Positions 45,951-56,952 of a stretch of DNA of 64,000 nt are shown here, piece after piece (within the stretch, counting starts at the first letter, position 1; each line of letters starts with the position of its first letter). The notes beneath the pieces are model-generated. The model was not told the DNA's origin and did no database searches. It saw only the letters and a program-made list of their open reading frames with translations. The translations under genes were made by a program, and so were the position numbers. The DNA comes from Limnanthes douglasii subsp. nivea (taxonomy: Eukaryota; Streptophyta; Magnoliopsida; Brassicales; Limnanthaceae). The stretch is taken from assembly GCA_036936605.1 (NCBI GenBank), contig JAUPFV010000002.1:339576654-339640653 (forward strand), read 5' to 3'.

Positions 45951-46147
45951 GAAATAACTAAGGGCTATTTAAACTCTAGCCGGAGAACTTAAACACTCTC
46001 ACTATGAAATAACTAAGGGCTATTTGAACTTTAGCCGGAGAACTTAAACACTCTCACTATGAAATAACTAAAGGCTATTTGAACTTTAGTCGGAGAACTT
46101 AAACACTCTCACTATGAAATAACTAAAGGCTGTTTAAACTCTAGCCA
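45951..46147 (+). repeat. 55-bp minisatellite in C 3' region
   Basis: Three full units and one partial unit starting GAAATAACTAAGGGCTATTT at 45951, 46006, 46061 and 46116. They differ at a few positions. B has a single related segment (CGGAGATATTAAACACTCTC near 34710). Tandem arrays in this part of Tat/Ogre elements are a known feature of the lineage. Confidence 0.95.
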
Positions 46148-46223
46148 TCAAAACTGGAACAGACTATGAAAGAAGATGAGAATTGCATGAAACAAAGATA
46201 TTCATTAAAATAACTTAAAAGTG

Positions 46224-46328
46224 CCTTGGCCTTCCAAGGACTTTTCAAATTGTCAAAAACAGAACAGAAAGCCTATCCGGTCAGATGCCGGACACGATTA
46301 CAAAAAAGAATGCCTTGGCCTTCCAATG
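46224..46328 (-). other. hairpin pair after C antisense gene
   Basis: CCTTGGCCTTCCAAGG at 46224-46239 and CCTTGGCCTTCCAATG at 46313-46328. On the minus strand they lie 41 and about 130 nt beyond the stop codon at 46369, the position also seen in B (50 and 123 nt). Arms of 6 bp with a 4-nt loop. Confidence 0.6.
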
Positions 46329-46368
46329 ACTTTAGTTTGAATAAAAAATAAAAAAAGTGGTTTATAGA

Positions 46369-48777
46369 TTAAGACTGAGCCTTTGAAGATGGCTCAGCTT
46401 CGTTTACCTGCTTCTTTCCCTTAGGAACATTTTCCTCTTCGTCTGGGCTCTCTCCGCTACGTTCTTCGTCATCGGATGAGGAAGCGCTAGAATAACCATG
46501 CAAGTCTCCATCAGCCATTGTGTGATACGGGAGATCGTCAGACTCAACATGAAGCCATAAGTCCCCTAGGTTCCTCTTCGGAAACTTCTCGTGGAAGAGT
46601 AGAACCATGTCAGACCTCACCTTGGCGTACATTTCCTCCTGGCTGTCGATCATTCGGGTGGCATAAGCGTCAATCTTGGCTTGGATCTTGGCCTCCTACT
46701 CCTTTAGCAAAGCAGCTTTCTCCTCGTCATACGTTGGCTCAGTAGGATCAGCTTGGAAAGAAGGCTCTGGAGCCCGGAGAGAAAGCTCGTCTCCCTTAGA
46801 AGTTTTCTTCTTCTTGGCCTCCCGGTCTGTGCTTTCGCTTCCCTGTTTACGATTTCTCTTGGTAGCCCTTGGAGGTTTTGGGAGGTTTGCTTCTTACTTT
46901 TCGGTCTCTTGCTCCACATCTTTCAAGAGAGCAGCATCGATTTGGCTCTGGGCTGGCCCCTCCGGGTCTATTGGAGCATCCTTCTCTGCATCAGCAGGGT
47001 TAGCACCACCCACCACCTTCTTGCTTTTCTTCTTCTTGCCTTTCATCTTGCTCGGGGCTTTGGCCCGGTCGGGCAGGAAGAGTGTCCCATCTAGTTCATG
47101 GGTCCTCTTAAGCACAACGTCCGGAGGGGGCTGAGTGGTGAGCTCCTCCCAAGTCAAGTCTCTCCGACCTGTGGTATTCCACAAGTGAGACCTTGCCAAG
47201 TTGCCACTAGTAAAAGCAGCATGGAATCGGTTCCCCCACTTCTCAGTAGCCCAAGCATTGATCTTGGTGCAAGTAGCCTGCCCGGTTTTCTGATAGTCAC
47301 TGAACTCCTTGGGCAGTAATGCCAAGGCAAAAGTAAAACCAATTAGTATAAACTAACTCTAAAAAAAACAAAAATATAAGGCAGGAGGAATAGGAACTGG
47401 GTCCTCCAAGCACCACTAACAAATAGGAACTGGGTCCTCCAAGCACCACTCCTTGTCCGTTCTCCCAAGCACCACTAACAAATAGGAATTGGGTCCTCCA
47501 ATTCCTCTCCGCCTCCAACAAATCATCCACAGCCTTGAAGTCATCCCCCATATTGAAATGGTAAAAGGGGATGTGGGGGTTTCTGCACAGACTGGCCACA
47601 ACAACAAACTCCTCCATTGGCAGAGGAATCCCGGAGAGCCTTGAGGCCATGATGCAGGCCATGAGGGTATACCAGGCATTAGGGCTCAGATGGCTCGGGC
47701 AAAGCTTTATCAGATGGAAGTATCTGACAATTTCAGGGTCTAAGGGGAGTCTAAGTCCCCAATTGAACAACTCAGTGAAGATGACAACTTCACTCAGTTT
47801 GCAGTCTATAGGAGTCTCCGGGTGTATAGGGATCCTGATCTTCACGTTCTCTGGTATTCCCCACTTCGTACGCATCTGGCCCAGCTCAGCTGTGTGGATG
47901 AATGCGTAGTTGATTTTATGCAGGGCAAGGAGGTAATTAACGCTCACCTTGTGAAACTAAGGCCCCACTCTTCCTTCGAGGCTCTCCGGCAGATCCGGAT
48001 ACCTCAAATACAATTTCTCTTTGCCTTTGTCGTTCTTGGCAACTATTGCACTACTGGTCTGACTAGAGGGCTCAGACTCAAATGGAGCCTCTTCAACAGA
48101 GTCCTCCATTACTTCCTCCATAATGGTTGAAGGGTTTTCAGCAGCAGTAGTGGGGGGAGGGTTCAAACTTGACTCATCCTTGTCTCCGGACTTCTGGGCC
48201 TCGGTGTTCTTTTGGCTTATGGCCTCCGGTAGAGTTTCCGGAGCAGGTGCTTCTCTTCGAAGACTTGGACTGGTGCCCTCCGGACCGGACTGGTGCCCTC
48301 CGGACCGGACAGTCTGTCCTTGGGAGCTCTAATAGGCACCTCTTACCCGGTGCTGCTGTCTTTTTCCCCCGACTTTGAGGGAGTGTTTTTAGACCTTTGG
48401 CCTTTAACTAACCGGTCTTTCCTCCTATCGACTAGCTTCTGAGGGGAGTGCTCCATATCCGACCTCATTGCTATAAAGGGTGAGGGTTTTTTGAGGCTGG
48501 TACCTGTTACTCCTGGCTCGACAGCAGGTTCTGATTCCTGAACTGAGGAACCAGAGATAATGGGGGAGAGGTTAGTTTGAAATAGTTTTCTAGGCTTGGT
48601 GCCTTTAGAAGAGGAAGAACCTTGATCTGACTCTGTGGCAGAGGTGATTGGTCTATCAACAGGCGAAGTGGGTAACCCTGCCTCCATTCGTCTTTCTCTT
48701 TCGACTTTTTGAGCCTTCTCTAACTCAGAAAGGTTGAGCCACCCGCCTTTGACCAGAGCGTTCCTCGCTGTAAACAT
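46369..48777 (-). pseudogene. C antisense gene (Transposase_28-like), nearly intact
   Basis: Starts at ATG 48777 (MFTARNALVKGGWLNLSELE), 435 bp open to 48343. A Pro/Ser/Glu-rich frame follows at 47957-48166, stopping at 47957 where B reads Cys. The conserved domain is at 47297-47947 (NWGLRLPLDPEIVRYFHLIK, PSHLSPNAWYTLMACIMASR, TQFLFVSGAWEN). Then comes a local triplication (47391-47505). The segment 46894-47325 (CTKINAWA...SGNLARSHLWNTTGRRDL, PPPDVVLKRT, KGKKKKSKKV) and the rest to 46369 share one frame, broken by two stops that fit CAA to TAA and CAG/GAG to TAG. The C-terminus, VRSDMVLLFHEKFPKRNLGD, is followed by an acidic Ser-rich tail (SSASSSDDEE). About 800 residues if restored. Role unknown. 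Confidence 0.85.
47391..47505 (-). repeat. triplicated exon segment in C antisense gene
   Basis: The 33-bp sequence CCTATTTGTTAGTGGTGCTT (with flanking GGACCCARTT and GG) occurs three times. The first copy encodes TQFLFVSGAW in frame; the others follow in a different frame. They replace the end of exon 1 and the intron donor present in A2 and B. Confidence 0.85.
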
Positions 48778-48876
48778 AAACTATTGAGCAAGTTTTTGCT
48801 TTAGAGAGAGAAAGCTGTGAGAGATTTTGCAGAGTAAATGTGAAAGAGATGGTAAAACAGTAGAAAGTGAGTTTGA

Positions 48877-48914
48877 ATTTATAGTAAATCTGAAAAAAGA
48901 AGTTGATTCCTAGG
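48877..48914 (-). promoter_or_regulatory. candidate antisense promoter of C
   Basis: Minus strand: CCTAGG (48909-48914), then 25 nt later CTATAAAT (48877-48884), 100 nt before ATG 48777. The same module occurs at the equivalent site of B and A2. Confidence 0.55.
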
Positions 48915-49222
48915 AAAATTCGAAAAGATTGGTAATGATTAAAGACGGCGCTGATGTCACCACCTTTAATTAAGAGGTTGCTTTTCGAAGAAGGTGGGTT
49001 CGAAATTCAAGGTGAAAAAACGGCTGAAGCAACCAATCAGAGAGCGACATGTGTCCCACGAACTCTGGCAAAAACCATTTTGAATTCTTGAAGCTTTATC
49101 AGTCCGGATAAACTCATAGCCCAAATTGACAGACCTGTCCGAATTAAAACTACCCCTGATGTCGGACTGTTTTTCAGGTTTTTGACAAGAGTATTTGAAC
49201 AAACACCTAAAAAAGGGGCTCC

Positions 49223-49630
49223 TGATGAGTCCGAATTCTGCATGCTCCCCAGACAAGGACATATCGGTCCAAGGCCTCCGGACCGGACAGATCACTTCGA
49301 ACACTTAGCCCATAGGACTGTTCGAACTATGACAAAAGTACTAAAAAACCTAAACACTACTTGACTAAGCTACTTGCTCTCCTACTTAGAGCTCATGGGT
49401 CTTTAAACATGACCCGGGTCCATTGAACATGACCCGAAAGCCCATAAGGGCCCAAACATTAGGGTATAAATACCCAACCACCTGCATTAAGTGTGGGTAA
49501 TGAGAATTAACTACAACCAGCCAGCTTAATTATCTCTCTACTCTCTACACTAAATACATAATACCCATATACTACTATTAAACACCAAACAAATTACAAG
49601 CCTACCCTTAGGCGATAATTATCCTCACCA
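49223..49630 (+). repeat. 3' LTR of gypsy C
   Basis: Starts TGATGAGTCCG directly after AAAAAAGGGGCTCC and ends CCTCACCA, like the B LTR. Promoter GGGTATAAATACCCAACC at 49463-49480. Length 408 bp. Confidence 0.85.
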
Positions 49631-52600
49631 TCAGCAACATAATAACTTCATCTCATCAATATAACAAGATGGAGATGAGGAGAATTGATACACAAAAAAA
49701 TGGAAGGTTTATCCTTACGAACAAAATTACATTTCTCGCCGAAGCTAATTTGAGGATGCATGGCATTAAGTTGAAGAACTATAATAGACTTGGCTTTGCA
49801 TATAGTATAATTAGCATTGAAAATCATCTCCACTCAAAAATTTGTTGTGGTCTAATTCCATACAAATTTCTCAGTTTTTTGCGTCACATGTAAATTAATA
49901 TTTTATTCTAAGAAGGCTTCCAAGTCTATACATGAAATAACTTGTTTAGATAATATCTCGACCATCAACTTATAATGACTAATCTGTTTGACAGAATGAA
50001 TACTACGTTCTTCTTTTAGTTTCATACTGAAATCCTTCAAATCTTGTTAATAAACAAATATATTTTCGGGCAAAGTAAGTTTATCACACTACTATTGATC
50101 CAACAATAAATATTTGGAAAATATTTCATCGTTAAGATGATTATTGGTCATCTCTTCAGTTTGCAATCTGGTTCCAAGTTCACCTTTTGCATCAATGTAA
50201 ACTTCCACTTGATATAAGCAACAATGTATTCAAGTAACTCAGATTCCACCTACATTTTAGCTTAAACCTCGACATCCAACAAAGATTTTATTTTCAAGCC
50301 ATGATCAATGCACCCTAAATCACTTCTAAGTAAAGATCGAAGATCTAAAGTGGCAGTCCAACCATTTTCTTGATAAAGAAAAGCGAAAACATTGACAAAT
50401 GTCTATATAGTCAAAATATTTTAAGATAAAAAAATTAGAAAAATAAACATATATTTTAATTAAAATATTAAAATGGTCCAAAGATCTAGAGTGGTAGTCC
50501 CATCACTTCCTTGAAGAAGAAAAACACAAAAAATTATGTTTCCTTAAACCTAGAGTAGACACGTGGATAGGTACTTTTATGGATGCGGCAACAAATTGAT
50601 TAAGTAAATAAGGAACATGGTCCTAAAAAAGGTTGGAAGCTCTAGCATCAACAAAATGAATGGCACAAACAAATATAATACCAACATGAGTTTTTTAATG
50701 TATATTGCTGATAATATCCACGAGATCACCATCACAAAAACCATAATAATCAGATAGTCAAACGAACGAGAGATATTTAACAAAGTTGGCACAGGGCTTT
50801 CAATTTTTAACTTTTTGGATTTAAGATAGTTAGACGAACGGGAGATTTTCCTTTTCTTTGAATGCTTTCCATAAATCTCCCATTTTGGATTTCAAAAGAC
50901 GATTAATTATGATTTTCATTCCAAAATAGTCAATTTGGAGAAGGCAAAACAGTAAGGGAAAATTTTTATTTTCTTTACCAATGAAGGGCCTTTAGAGCAA
51001 AACACTCGTCATATTCAATAAATATTATTTTGTAGTATAACAAGGAATTGAATGAAATTTCCTTTGGGACTCCTTTACAGCAAGATCCTCCATAATTGTT
51101 TTGTCATATTCGGACACAAAAGCACTAATATATTTCTTTAGAATATGAGGGTGGTAAGGGAATTACATGAGCAAGACGCAGAAGCTCATATTCAGTTTTA
51201 AAATTTGGAGGAAGGTTCACGTCACCCTTCCTAAATCCATAAATATGGATAAGGTTCAGGTCACTCTTCATATTCAGTTTCAAATCTTCACTTTCGAGTG
51301 TGGAATCATTCAAATCATTAACAACATTACCAACAAAACCTTTGACACCATAATTGCCACGCTTCTTTTCAACAACATAATATCTTTGTGAAACTTCACT
51401 AAGATATTGATCTTGGCCCAAAGATTTACACTCTTTTCTATCGTCTTATAACCTTCGGTAAAGTTATCTTAAGAAAATAGGCATGGCCCTTCGGTATGAG
51501 AACTCCTAGGATCAACATGTTTCTCATTACTGTTTTTTTTATCTTAACATGCTGGAAAAACATGTATTTCTTCAATTTAATTTTAAAACGGCTCTAATCA
51601 ATATTATGTTTACAAATAAAGAACCTTCCAATCTATGAAATACTTTGCCAAACACACCTTAAAATAAACATCAGACAATGCCAGAATAATACAAACACAA
51701 CAATAAGGGAAAGTTGTAAACAAAATATAAAGGAACAAAATTAAATAATTACCTTTCAACTACCAAATGCAAAAGCAAATAAGAGTATCTCGTTAAGCCC
51801 ATGTTTTACAAAAAAACTTGATATACACACAAATTTGACCTCTCATACCGTGTTAAAATTTGGATGGTAATAAAAAACCTTCGCAAATTCATCCATTATA
51901 ACATAATAAAAGACGTCATATTTTTTTGTCATTAATATTATTCAAAGTAATAAAATTGTTAAGGGTAAATTATTCGTATATTTTTTGGCAAGAATAATAC
52001 TTGCCATCAATAGATTCCAAATGTATATTTGACACCAATTGACTTGGTCATATTCCAGTACTTTTAAACAAGTTTTATATTTTTATACAATTTGAAATCT
52101 CAAACCTCCATCAACAATTTAGGTAACAAATAAACTACTACAACATCTTCGATATCTAGAATGGGAAGACTATTTTTACATTCCTTAGGATTAGCCACTC
52201 TAATCATTTCTTATTATACTCATAATGGTGAGAATGATCATAAGGGTAATTAATAATATGTGACATCTCAACTTCTTCTAATAAACAATTAGTGTATTTT
52301 ACCTATGGTTCATTATTGGTGTTAGAAGGAACGACTAGAAGTAAAGAATGATTGTGAGATAAAATTTTAAATGGCCTCATGTCAATTAACTGTTTTGAAA
52401 AGATTAATAAGTACACTCTCTGATCAGGTGAAGAAAAAGATCAGCCAGTCTATTTTACGGCACTTATTAGTTCTTCCTCCATTCTTCAAAGGAATTAGGG
52501 AGGTTATTCTTCATATTTTAATTCCTCATTCATTTTTCAAAAGGACCATGACTACTTTTTCGATTTTATCTCTTTATTCATTCACAAAAAATAACTCGAT

Positions 52601-52650
52601 GTCTACCATCCTACATAGAACGAACTTGAAGCAGTATTGATGTAGTTGCA
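49631..52650. other. unassigned region, no gene identified
   Basis: Three kilobases without a feature that I recognise. The largest minus-strand frame, 51125-51421 (98 residues, MGQDQYLSEVSQRYYVVEKK...), and neighbouring broken minus-strand readings (for example VGIIFVCAIHFVDARASNLF near 50620-50680) suggest a decayed protein-coding sequence, possibly of a DNA transposon. No family motif is clear. Confidence 0.4.
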
Positions 52651-52659
52651 CAAGCCCAT

Positions 52660-53030
52660 GACTACATGGTCCTTTTGGACAAACGAAATTGGGCTTTATT
52701 TGGGGCCCAGATATCATAATTAGGCGATGCGACCACTCAAATCAAACGCGTAGAGAAGCCCAAAGATTTTCGAAAGCATCACAACGAGAAAGTTGTAATT
52801 TTGGGTTAGGGTTTCGAGCACTTTTATAAAAGGCATTCAAACCCTAGTTTTGCCGCAGACTTTGATGAATAAAAATTGAGATTTTTCTCTTAGTCTCCAA
52901 GTCTCTTATATTCTAACCTAGGGTTAGGTATATATATATATATATATATATCTATTTTTTCATCCTTCTTTTTTATTTCTACAGCCGACGATTCTGTTTC
53001 GAAACCAATCGCCACCAAGCATAAAGGTTA
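52660..53030 (+). promoter_or_regulatory. promoter-like segment with telo-box and site II motifs
   Basis: Elements in order: GGGCCCA (52701) and AGCCCAAAG (52757), resembling site II; TTAGGGTTTCG (52805), a telo-box in reverse; TTATAAAAGG (52824); AAACCCTAG (52840); then CTCTT-rich leader sequence with another TAGGGTTAGG (52920). A TA microsatellite (52928-52952) and TTTTATTTCTACAG, an acceptor-like site at about 52982, follow. This combination is typical of plant promoters for ribosomal-protein and other translation genes. No coding region follows that I can identify, so it may be a captured or orphaned promoter. Confidence 0.4.
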
Positions 53031-54170
53031 AAAAAAATAAAATTTAGTGAAAAACATTAGTAAGCGACAATAAATTTTGCAATCCGCTACTTGTTTGATG
53101 TACTTTTTTGTCTTTGGCATTATAGAAAGTTTTTTTCCAATGAAGATTTGTGAAAGATTTTTTAATAAAAAAAAATTCAACACAAATTAATACAGAAACA
53201 TCTATGAGATTTCCTCGACTAGAGGAATATTAACTTATCAAAACATTTTGTATTTTATTTTTAGGAGTCCAACGGAAAAAAAAAAAAAACTACGATATGT
53301 TTTGATATACATAGTAAAGGATACAACAATAAAAAAAATAACAAATACTCACAAAATAAAACAACAATTTCCTCATAATACACCCTTAACTTTTTTCTAA
53401 CGACGACTAAAAATGCTAGTAATGAGATTGTAGATCGAATGAATCAAACAATTTGGTCCATAAAAATCTTGAAGGCCGATAGCCGAACGACTACAAATTT
53501 AATACCCCTTCGCTTAAACTCTTAAAAACCCAACACCAATTCAGTTGAGTGGAGTTTTGTTCCGACCGACTTAAAAACAAATTAGTAAAATATACTTATA
53601 TGTTTTTATATCTTTATAAATCAAAAATATAATATACATATTATATTATCTTGTTGATAATGTGAAATAAACTTTATGCAAAGGAATAGAATCCAATCTA
53701 ATAAATAAAACATTACTTTTTCGGTTACCATTTTTTTTTGTACCATTAACTTCAGATCTTGAATCTCATCCGAAGGTATCTAAACTAGTTTATATTCTAA
53801 ATAAGATTATAAAAACCACTTTATAATTTCTTGTAAGCACGAAAATGGTTTACATTATCAATTTTGCAGAATTCATAGGTAGCTGCTGAAGCCCTCCTTA
53901 TATAATTTTAATTGTTCTACCGCCGGTATATTTAAGACAACTTCAAAACCTACTTACACAACATTCATTAACTTGTACAGCAAGATATTATAAAATAATT
54001 GGTATTCATAAGTAGAAAATGTCATAGTGCATTAGGTTTAGATTCCTTTACAAATGCGAATCTGTCAAAATTTGTTTTACCTATGTTCATACGTACCAAT
54101 TATTTAATAAGGGAAAATTTGACAAACTTCAAGACTTTGGTATTAAGCATGGGACTAAGTCGTTAATTGT
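53031..54170. other. intergenic, upstream of the germin-like gene
   Basis: AT-rich, no gene seen. It presumably contains upstream control sequences of the germin-like gene, but I cannot point to a specific site. Confidence 0.5.
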
Positions 54171-54176
54171 TTCATC

Positions 54177-54184
54177 TATAAATA
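54177..54184 (+). promoter_or_regulatory. TATA box of the germin-like gene
   Basis: TATAAATAGG within TTTCATCTATAAATAGGCG, about 75-80 bp upstream of ATG 54256. This places the start of transcription near 54208-54215 and gives a short 5' leader. Confidence 0.8.
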
Positions 54185-54255
54185 GGCGTTGTCAATAAGA
54201 AATATCTATCCATCCAAACATAAAAATCTTACAAGAGCTCATACCTCAAATCACA

Positions 54256-55140
54256 ATGAAAACTTGTTGTTTGGTTTCAGCTATTGTATTCTTAGCTTTG
54301 ACAGTTTGTTTTGTCTCTGCCTATGACCCAAGCCCTCTTCAGGACTTTTGTGTTGCAACTAATGACCCGTATAAAGCTGGTTTGTTCCTCTCTTTCCTCT
54401 TTATTCATTTCGAAATTTTGTTGAATATCCAGTTAATTACATGTAGTATATTATGTTTGGTTTGCTAAAAATTTCACTCTTTAGGTTTGTGATGAAAATA
54501 AATACACCGAAAGATTTTAGAAAGCAAACATATTGTCTTGACAGACCAACTTCCTATTTTTGTTTCTGGCTTAACATTGCCTTTCCTTGGTTAATTTCTA
54601 GTATTCGTGAATGGAAAACTATGCAAGCCCCAGATGGCAGCAACCGCGGACGATTTCTTCGCATCAGGGCTCAACATCCCTGGAATCACAACAAACAAAG
54701 TCGGCTCAAACGTCACAACCTTCAACGTTGACAAAATCCCCGGACTAAACACTCTTGGTATATCCCTCGTGCGTATAGACTACGCGCCAGGTGGCCAAAA
54801 CCCGCCTCACACTCACCCACGAGGATCAGAAATTCTAGTCCTCCTAGAAGGAACTCTTTACGTAGGGTTTGTGTCATCCAATCAAGACAACAATAGGCTG
54901 TTCACTAAAATATTGTACCCGGGTGATGTTTTTGTGTTCCCTATTGGACAAGTTCATTTCCAGGTCAATATTGGACCGACTAATGCCGTTGCTTTTGCTG
55001 GTTTGAGTAGCCAGAATGCTGGCGTCATTACAATTGCCAATACTGTGTTTGGTTCGAATCCACCTATTGATCCAGAGGTTCTTGCTAAGGCGTTTCAGTT
55101 GGATGTTAACACCGTGAAAGATCTTCAAGTCAAGTTCTGA
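54256..55140 (+). CDS. germin-like protein (cupin), two exons
   Basis: Join 54256-54379 and 54602-55140, with a 222-bp GT-AG intron (phase 1; donor CTG-GTTTGTTC, acceptor TTAATTTCTAG). The product has 220 residues, normal for the family. Signal peptide about 1-22 ([22 protein letters not shown]) for the cell wall or apoplast. Cys32 and Cys49 form the usual N-terminal disulphide. Germin box 1 [14 protein letters not shown] has metal ligands His111, His113 and Glu118; box 2 [16 protein letters not shown] has His160. A possible N-glycosylation site is NVT at 78-80. Germins are manganese-binding cupins; some have oxalate oxidase or superoxide dismutase activity, and which applies here cannot be told. 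TATA box at 54177, AATAAA at 55166. The only intact host gene in the window. Confidence 0.96.
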
Positions 55141-55165
55141 TTGTATAAGAAGACAATAAGATATA

Positions 55166-55171
55166 AATAAA
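55166..55171 (+). terminator. polyadenylation signal of the germin-like gene
   Basis: AATAAA 26 bp after the stop codon, within GATATAAATAAAGAAGC. The upstream AATAAG at 55155 may act as a second signal. Confidence 0.6.
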
Positions 55172-55174
55172 GAA

Positions 55175-56120
55175 GCTTAATCATGTCGGCTTTTAATTCT
55201 TTAAATAATGTTGGTTGCTGAATATTTATGTGTTTCATTTTATTATTATAAATAAAATTCACTTCACGCTGTTGTGTTTATACATTCGTGTCGTTATCCG
55301 TGTGATATCTCATAGGTTAAAGTGATATCCTTCTAACACTAAATTATATAATCTGTTTTGATTATAATTATTAGTGTTTAATGAAAAGTACATTTAAAAA
55401 TTAAAAAGATTAATATAGTTATGCTGGATATTTTCGCGATAGATATCTGAAATAACACAAGATCTCTACTAATAGGTTGTCCCGTATTAAAAAGCAAAGG
55501 CAGGAAAATACCTCCTAAATTACATGTATCGCGTACAGTTTAAAAATAATATAAATGGTGATAGTGTGTATTATATATATATATATATATATATATTTAA
55601 ATAATAATATCTTTGTAGATATTATAAAGTAACATACGTCAATAAATATAACCAAATAATATATTATAATCAATTTTTATATATACGATATCACAAATAT
55701 AAATCGGATCATAATATTAAAATTTCAATGAAACTACAATCTCTAAATCTACTACACCCGATCTAATTGTGTGTTCTTTGAAAACTTTATGCAACACCAC
55801 ATTTGTATTAATAAATATAAATTTTAAGTCAATGTGTTAGACTAAGACGAGCTCGTATTACTGTTAGAGTATTGCACTACAAAATTATTATTGGAGTACA
55901 ACCTCATGGGACCTTCTATCATTTGTAGTATATAGATACTAGTGACAAACTTCCGCAACCGCAGTGATTAGTTCGATGCTTCAAAGCACACAACAAATTA
56001 TGTCGCTATAGTGAACGATGCAATAAGTCTTTTTTTTAAATTTCTAGAATATTACATCTCCAACTAATAAAAATATGATGTCCAAAGTGATTTTTAGTGT
56101 GTGCATGCATCCACCAAAAA
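55175..56120. other. intergenic, no gene identified
   Basis: AT-rich DNA with a TA microsatellite at 55569-55597. No open frame of interest. Confidence 0.5.
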
Positions 56121-56124
56121 CTGA

Positions 56125-56715
56125 TTCGGTATTCATAACGGTCTCCAGCCTTTGTGACTTCTCATATGTCAACATGTACTCTTTCTTTTCATGTCTGGGT
56201 TCCATCCATTATGGCATCAACATGTAATACCAAAATAAAATTAGTCTCACTGAACTTATGATACACACAATCATCAACCAAATTGACCTCAACATCAAAA
56301 GAGACTATCACCTCAAGGAATTTATGGGACAATTGAGGAGAAGTCTATTTGAGCCCATAAATAGATTTCTTAAGCCTGCACACCAGATTCTTTAAGTTAC
56401 CTATTTTAAAGTGTTCGGATTGTACCATATAAATTTTTTCCTCGACATTATCATTTAGAAACGCGGTCTTTACATCCATTTGATGAAGCTTAAGGTCAAA
56501 GTGTGCAACTAATGTCATAATTGTTTTAAATGAATCCTTCGTTAAACTATATAGAAAGTTTCTTTAAAATCAATCTCTCCAGGTTGGGTATAACTGTTCA
56601 CCACAAGATGTGCTTTGTTTCTTTCGACATTACCTAGGGAATTGCATTTGTTTTTGTAAATCCACTTAAACCAGTTGCATTTTTCCCTTCAGCTAATTGC
56701 ACAAGTTCCCATATT
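56125..56715 (-). pseudogene. copia reverse transcriptase relic
   Basis: Minus strand, read right to left: WELVQLAEGKNATG (56680-56715, the T-W-x-L-V-x-L-P-x-G-K start of copia RT), NKAHLVVNSYTQ, then FLNDNVEEKIYMVQSEHF and VCRLKKSIYGLK (about 56370-56480), then a stop and DDCVYHKFSETNFILVLHVDAIM, in which the YVDD box has degenerated to HVDA. Stops and frame shifts. It abuts the truncated LTR of gypsy D at about 56716. A different copy from the one at 1-3326. Confidence 0.8.
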
Positions 56716-56857
56716 GACTACTCTAATAAAGGGGTTGAACACATTTTACTTTGAAACTCATTTGTACTTGCGTTTTTTTTCTCTAAAAACTCTCTAGCTC
56801 TTTTTCTCTCTAGAATACACTCTTGACAATTAACTAAGGCAAAACAGTAACTCATCA
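56716..56857 (+). repeat. partial 5' LTR of gypsy D
   Basis: About 140 bp, ending CTCATCA three bases before the primer-binding site. It has a CTCTCTAGCTCTTTTTCTCT leader-like stretch. The left part, with the promoter, is missing. Confidence 0.6.
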
Positions 56858-56860
56858 AAT

Positions 56861-56879
56861 TGGCGACTCCGCTGGGGAC
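56861..56879 (+). other. primer-binding site of gypsy D (tRNA-Arg type)
   Basis: TGGCGACTCCGCTGGGGAC begins 3 bp after the LTR end. The first 12 bases match the complement of the 3' end (with CCA) of a plant tRNA-Arg as I recall it. This primer is typical of Ogre/Tat-like elements. Confidence 0.75.
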
Positions 56880-56952
56880 GTAAAATCAGTGCTCTTATTT
56901 CGTTCGAAATATTGATACGATCTAGTTGTATTATCTGATTAAAATTCATACG

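Larger units (their letters stand above)
44126..49630 (+). mobile_element. 5'-truncated Tat-type gypsy element C
   Basis: Homology to B begins abruptly at about 44130 inside the second RNase H domain, so 5' LTR, gag, protease and RT are missing. What remains: RNase H end, integrase, conserved block, 55-bp minisatellite, hairpin pair, antisense gene, polypurine tract AAAAAAGGGGCTCC and a 3' LTR (49223-49630). It is the best preserved of the four in integrase and the antisense gene. No target duplication can be tested because the 5' end is absent. Confidence 0.9.

Noticed and set aside
49669..49893. 74-codon plus-strand frame after the C LTR
   Set aside because: No motif. It overlaps an equally long minus-strand frame, and neither matches a family that I recognise.
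51125..51421. 98-codon minus-strand frame as a host gene
   Set aside because: No recognisable domain, no intact neighbouring exons, and surrounding readings are full of stops. Left unassigned.
54874..55128. 84-codon minus-strand frame
   Set aside because: Lies wholly within exon 2 of the germin-like gene on the other strand.
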